Positions 6,961 through 9,397 of a stretch of 9,397 nt of DNA are shown in pieces. Under the pieces are notes generated by a model. That model did no database searches. It was given only the letters and a program-made list of their open reading frames with translations, and had not been told where the DNA came from. Source of the DNA: Planctomycetaceae bacterium (GTDB lineage Bacteria; Planctomycetota; Planctomycetia; Planctomycetales; Planctomycetaceae); assembly GCA_003445035.1 (NCBI GenBank), contig DLVV01000222.1, positions 12,446 through 21,842 of the forward strand, read 5' to 3'. Positions within the stretch are counted from its first letter, which is position 1. Each line of letters begins with the position of its first letter. The position numbers and the translations under genes are program-made.

Positions 6961-8271
6961 CTAGAGGAAGTCGTTGATGATGTTCTCGAGCATCTCCTGC
7001 CGCCCGCTCTCGTTGGCCTCCGGCTGGCCCTTCTCGATCATGTACGACTCCAGTGACGCGAAGCTCGCCTCGCCGGATTCGATCTGGGACCCGACACCCT
7101 GGTCGTAACTCCGATAGCGGTTGGCAACGAAGTCCGAGAGCACTCCGTCGGCACGGATCGCTGCGGCGATCCTCAGGCCGCGGGCAAACGCGTCCATGCC
7201 GCCGATGTGGGCGTGGAACAGGTCGATCGGCTCGAAGCTCTCGCGCCGCACCTTCGCGTCGAAGTTGACGCCTCCCGGAGCCAGCCCGCCCTGGGCCAGG
7301 ATCACCAGCATGCAGCGAGTCGCCAGGTAGATGTCGGTCGGGAACTGGTCGGTGTCCCAGCCCAGCAGCAGATCACCGGTGTTGGCGTCGATGCTGCCCA
7401 GGAATCCCTGGTGCGAGGCGTAGGTCAGCTCGTGCATCATCGTGTGCCCGGCCAACGTCGCGTGATTGGTCTCGATGTTCAGCTTCACGCGGTCCTCCAG
7501 CCCGTAGGCACGAATGAAGTTCAGGCAGGCGGCCGCGTCGAAGTCATACTGGTGCTTGGTCGGTTCCTTCGGCTTGGGCTCGAACAGGAACGTGCCGTCG
7601 AACCCGATCGAGTCAGCGTGCTCGGCCGCCATGTGCATGAACCGTCCCAGGTGGTCCAGTTCACGCTTCATGTCGGTATTGAACAGGTTCATGTATCCCT
7701 CGCGGCCACCCCAGAAGACGTAGTTCTGGCCGCCGAGCCGGTGAGTGACCTCCAGGCACTTCTTGACCTGGGCGGCCGCGTAGGCGAACACGTCAGCGTT
7801 GCAGCTGGTGGCGGCTCCATGCAGGTACCGGGGATGGCTGAACAGGTTGGCCGTGCCCCACAGCAACTGGATGCCGGTCCGTTCCTGGGCAGCGGCCAGG
7901 GCATCGGCGACCCGATCGAGATTGTCATTGGCCTCGACCAGCGACGATCCCTCCGGAGCCACGTCACGGTCGTGGAAGCAGTAGAAAGGTGCTCCGAGTT
8001 TTTCGATGAACTCGAAGGCCACATCGACCCTGTTGACCGCGTTCTCGACGGATTCGCTGCCGTCGTCCCAGGGACGCTGCAGGGTCGGAGCACCAAACGG
8101 ATCGGCCCCGGTGGCCCGAAATGTGTGCCAGTAACAGACGCTGAAACGGAGATGCTCCTCCATCGTCCGTCCCTCGACCACCTCGTCGGCGTTGTAGTGG
8201 TGGAAGGCCAGCGGGTTTCGACTCTCGGAACCCTCGTAGACGATCTTTTCGACGTCGGGAAAGTGCGACAT
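6961..8271 (-). CDS. xylA: Xylose isomerase
   Basis: This 436-residue enzyme interconverts D-xylose and D-xylulose (and glucose/fructose more slowly) in the cytoplasm, using two divalent metal ions. Its length matches the longer class of xylose isomerases, such as the 440-residue E. coli enzyme. All key residues are visible: H100 and D103 in [11 protein letters not shown]; the WGGREGY block (187-193); E231 and K233 in [17 protein letters not shown]267 and H270 in [13 protein letters not shown]295 in SIDANTGD; D306 and D308 in GWDTDQFP; D338 in GGVNFDAK. Each is one lower than the E. coli numbering. The ATG at 8271 gives the usual [14 protein letters not shown] start; no clear ribosome binding site precedes it. 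A weak -10-like TACATT lies on the minus strand at 8323-8318. No xylulokinase, transporter or XylR gene is within view, so co-regulation cannot be judged. Its stop is 13 bases from the converging lhr stop. Confidence 0.98.
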   Translation of the reverse strand: MSHFPDVEKIVYEGSESRNPLAFHHYNADEVVEGRTMEEHLRFSVCYWHTFRATGADPFGAPTLQRPWDDGSESVENAVNRVDVAFEFIEKLGAPFYCFHDRDVAPEGSSLVEANDNLDRVADALAAAQERTGIQLLWGTANLFSHPRYLHGAATSCNADVFAYAAAQVKKCLEVTHRLGGQNYVFWGGREGYMNLFNTDMKRELDHLGRFMHMAAEHADSIGFDGTFLFEPKPKEPTKHQYDFDAAACLNFIRAYGLEDRVKLNIETNHATLAGHTMMHELTYASHQGFLGSIDANTGDLLLGWDTDQFPTDIYLATRCMLVILAQGGLAPGGVNFDAKVRRESFEPIDLFHAHIGGMDAFARGLRIAAAIRADGVLSDFVANRYRSYDQGVGSQIESGEASFASLESYMIEKGQPEANESGRQEMLENIINDFL

Positions 8272-8436
8272 GGGAGAGCATCCGTCGGTGTGGGGAGGAA
8301 CAGCCTCGGCGATCCGTAATGTACTGCTCGACCCAGCATCGGGAAAGCCGCGGGGATGAGCCCGAAAATGGTCTTGCCCCGTGAGAGCGGTTTGCTGACA
8401 CTACCGCGCGCCACTCCCGTTCTTCCAATCCACTCG
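8272..8436. other. Divergent intergenic region between xylA and the lipoprotein gene
   Basis: This 165-base gap should contain both outward promoters. On the minus strand TACATT (8323-8318) is a possible -10 box for xylA without a good -35. On the plus strand TTGCCC (8374-8379) with GACACT (8397-8402) at a 17-base spacing is a poor sigma-70 match. No inverted repeat, operator-like palindrome or terminator was seen. The plus-strand open frame reaches back to 8356 within this gap but lacks signal-sequence character there. Confidence 0.4.
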
Positions 8437-9006
8437 ATGGTGACCGTGATCGCTCGCCGGTGCTCCACGCTGCCACTGGCTGTTCTGATTGCCGCCGGCT
8501 GCGCGGCTATGCCGCCAATGGCACCGGTCGGACCGACGCCGACCGTTGTACCCGGGACGATCACCGAAACGACCTGGGAACAGACCGTCGACGCGCTGCA
8601 CTCGTTCCACTTTTCGATCGAAAAGGAAAACCGGCTCGCCGGAACGATCCAGACCGGATATCTGCCGGGAGCAGGACTGCTCGAACCGTGGCACTACGAT
8701 TCGGTCACGTTGGGAGATCGGATCGAGAGTTCGCTGCAACCGATTCGGCGTCGTGCTCTCGTGACGCTGACTCAGATCAACACCGGGGTCCAGGTCAATG
8801 TGGAAGTGATCAAGGAGCGAGAAAACCCCAGCGGACCGACCCGGCATTCTCCCGGAGTGGCCACCTACCCCGGTGGACAGCCGCTGCAACGTGATCTCAA
8901 CGTCGTCATCGGTGGCTCGACACCCCCAGGGTGGATTGCCCTCGGCCGTGATGCGGCCCTGGAACGTGTCCTCCTGACGGCCATCGTCGCCCGAATTGGC
9001 CGGTAG
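8437..9006 (+). CDS. Planctomycete lipoprotein of unknown function
   Basis: This is a 189-residue predicted lipoprotein. The start at ATG 8437 gives a standard lipoprotein signal: basic IARRC, hydrophobic LPLAVLIAAG, and a lipobox-like A19-A20-G21 before C22. An upstream ATG at 8356 would add 27 residues with no signal character. After a Pro-rich linker (26-40), the folded part contains EPW (83-85), DSV (88-90), ESSLQPIRRRA (97-107), a predicted beta strand VQVNVEVIKERE (118-129), and GWIALGRDAALE (165-176) near the end. From memory, a planctomycete family with the pattern 'EPW..DSV...ERLESTLQSIRRRA...GWIPLGRD..LE' exists without known function; I believe this is a member, and that should be checked by search. 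It probably sits on the periplasmic side of a membrane. The gene is divergent from xylA and lies 163 bases ahead of the DUF1559 gene, which has its own likely promoter. Confidence 0.8.
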   Translation: MVTVIARRCSTLPLAVLIAAGCAAMPPMAPVGPTPTVVPGTITETTWEQTVDALHSFHFSIEKENRLAGTIQTGYLPGAGLLEPWHYDSVTLGDRIESSLQPIRRRALVTLTQINTGVQVNVEVIKERENPSGPTRHSPGVATYPGGQPLQRDLNVVIGGSTPPGWIALGRDAALERVLLTAIVARIGR

Positions 9007-9057
9007 AGGCCTGGCCTCCCGATCAGCCAATCCACGGGAATAACCTTCCCAAGTTAC

Positions 9058-9086
9058 TTGACACCCCATTTTGTACCCACTACTTT
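9058..9086 (+). promoter_or_regulatory. Candidate sigma-70 promoter of the DUF1559 gene
   Basis: A perfect TTGACA (9058-9063) is followed at 17 bases by TACTTT (9081-9086), which keeps the conserved T, A and final T of a -10 box. Transcription would begin near 9093, giving a leader of about 77 bases. The surrounding DNA is clearly AT-richer than the genes to the left. It is the best promoter match seen in the window. Confidence 0.5.
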
Positions 9087-9087
9087 C

Positions 9088-9108
9088 AATTGAGACTGAA
9101 TCTCAATT
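9088..9108. repeat. Perfect 8-base inverted repeat at the predicted transcription start
   Basis: AATTGAGA (9088-9095) and TCTCAATT (9101-9108) are exact reverse complements around CTGAA. The repeat directly follows the -10 box and spans the predicted start site. It could be an operator, or a hairpin at the 5' end of the message that stabilises it. It is not followed by a U-tract. Confidence 0.55.
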
Positions 9109-9109
9109 T

Positions 9110-9119
9110 CACACGTGTG
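9110..9119. repeat. 10-base palindrome CACACGTGTG
   Basis: A perfect 10-base palindrome lies two bases after the inverted repeat, within the predicted leader of the DUF1559 gene. It may be a second half of a compound regulatory site. Function is inferred only from position. Confidence 0.4.
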
Positions 9120-9169
9120 CTTTACTCTTAGGGCTTCGCACCGAGCAACTAGAGGAACGAAGAAGCGTC

Positions 9170-9397
9170 ATGGCAACTGGTCAGAACTCTGAAACCCGCA
9201 GATCCTACAAACGTGGATTCACACTGATTGAACTGCTGGTCGTAATAGCCATCATCGCGATTCTGGTGGCACTGATGCTGCCGGCCGTCCAACAGGCACG
9301 CGAAGCCGCTCGCCGCATCCAGTGCAAGAACAACCTCAAACAAATCGGACTCGCCCTGTCCAACTACCAGGAGACGTTCAAGTATTTCCCGATGAGT
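9170..9397 (+). CDS. DUF1559 prepilin-like protein (3' end outside window)
   Basis: The first 76 codons are present and open at the right edge. The N-terminus is a type IV prepilin signal: a short polar leader ending R15-G16, then F17-T-L-I-E21-L-L-V-V-I-A-I-I-A, with cleavage expected after G16 and the conserved Glu at mature position 5. The following [27 protein letters not shown] (38-64) is the signature of planctomycete DUF1559 proteins, which occur in many copies per genome. The full protein would be about 300 residues, with an H-X9-DG motif near the C-terminus that lies outside the window. It is expected in the membrane or on the surface as a pseudopilin-like filament subunit or secretion component; its precise role is unknown. 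The ATG at 9170 is preceded by purine-rich AGAGGAACGAAGAAG, a weak ribosome binding site. Codon use is less GC-biased than in the other genes. Confidence 0.95.
   Translation, partial: MATGQNSETRRSYKRGFTLIELLVVIAIIAILVALMLPAVQQAREAARRIQCKNNLKQIGLALSNYQETFKYFPMS

Noticed and set aside
6949..6961. GGCC-TCAAC-GGCC hairpin between the lhr and xylA stops as a bidirectional terminator
   Set aside because: A four-base-pair stem with no T-run on either side is too weak.
7207..8319. 370-codon plus-strand frame opposite xylA
   Set aside because: It is the complement of a fully conserved xylose isomerase.
9006..9050. Possible terminator hairpins after the lipoprotein gene (GAGGC-CTG-GCCTC at 9006-9018; GGGAA-TAACC-TTCCC at 9036-9050)
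   Set aside because: Both stems are only five base pairs and neither is followed by a T-run, so an intrinsic terminator is not supported.
1..9397. CRISPR array, tRNA or rRNA gene, insertion sequence, toxin-antitoxin or defence cassette
   Set aside because: No regularly spaced repeats, tRNA-like folds, transposase motifs or recognised defence domains were seen. Lhr-like helicases occur in some defence loci, but this one has the full-length repair-type architecture and no defence partner beside it.

Overview
The window is an ordinary chromosomal segment of a GC-rich planctomycete (Planctomycetota). Four things point there: a Tat-exported DUF1501 protein whose gene overlaps that of a secreted protein with the N-terminal module seen in planctomycete pre-peptidase (PPC) proteins; a prepilin-like DUF1559 protein starting at the right edge; a lipoprotein with an EPW...DSV...IRRRA...GWIALGRD signature that I recall from planctomycete genomes; and mostly weak or absent Shine-Dalgarno sites. 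No genus can be named from the sequence alone.

Layout, left to right. On the minus strand, 2248 to 1 reads as a probable three-gene unit: an unrecognised 188-residue cytoplasmic protein (2248-1682), a DUF1501 protein (1642-323), and a secreted protein cut by the window edge (326-1). The last two overlap by ATGA. A divergent, gene-free stretch of 286 bases (2249-2534) holds two perfect inverted repeats and a weak candidate promoter. On the plus strand, 2535-6947 encodes a full-length Lhr-type superfamily 2 helicase of 1470 residues, nearly half the window. It converges, with only 13 bases between stop codons, on a minus-strand xylose isomerase gene (xylA, 8271-6961) with every catalytic and metal residue in place. 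A 165-base divergent gap separates xylA from a plus-strand lipoprotein gene (8437-9006). After an AT-richer leader with a consensus -35 box, an 8-base inverted repeat and a 10-base palindrome, the 5' part of a DUF1559 pilin-like gene (9170-9397, open at the edge) closes the window.

The genes do not form one pathway. The left three may be co-transcribed and concern the cell envelope or export; Lhr concerns DNA repair; XylA concerns pentose metabolism without its usual neighbours; the last two genes are envelope-associated. I found no mobile element, CRISPR array, tRNA, rRNA or defence system. The most open items are the unrecognised 188-residue protein with its hairpin-bearing leader, the planctomycete lipoprotein of unknown role, and the structured promoter and leader of the DUF1559 gene. 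No undescribed multi-gene system is supported by the sequence.
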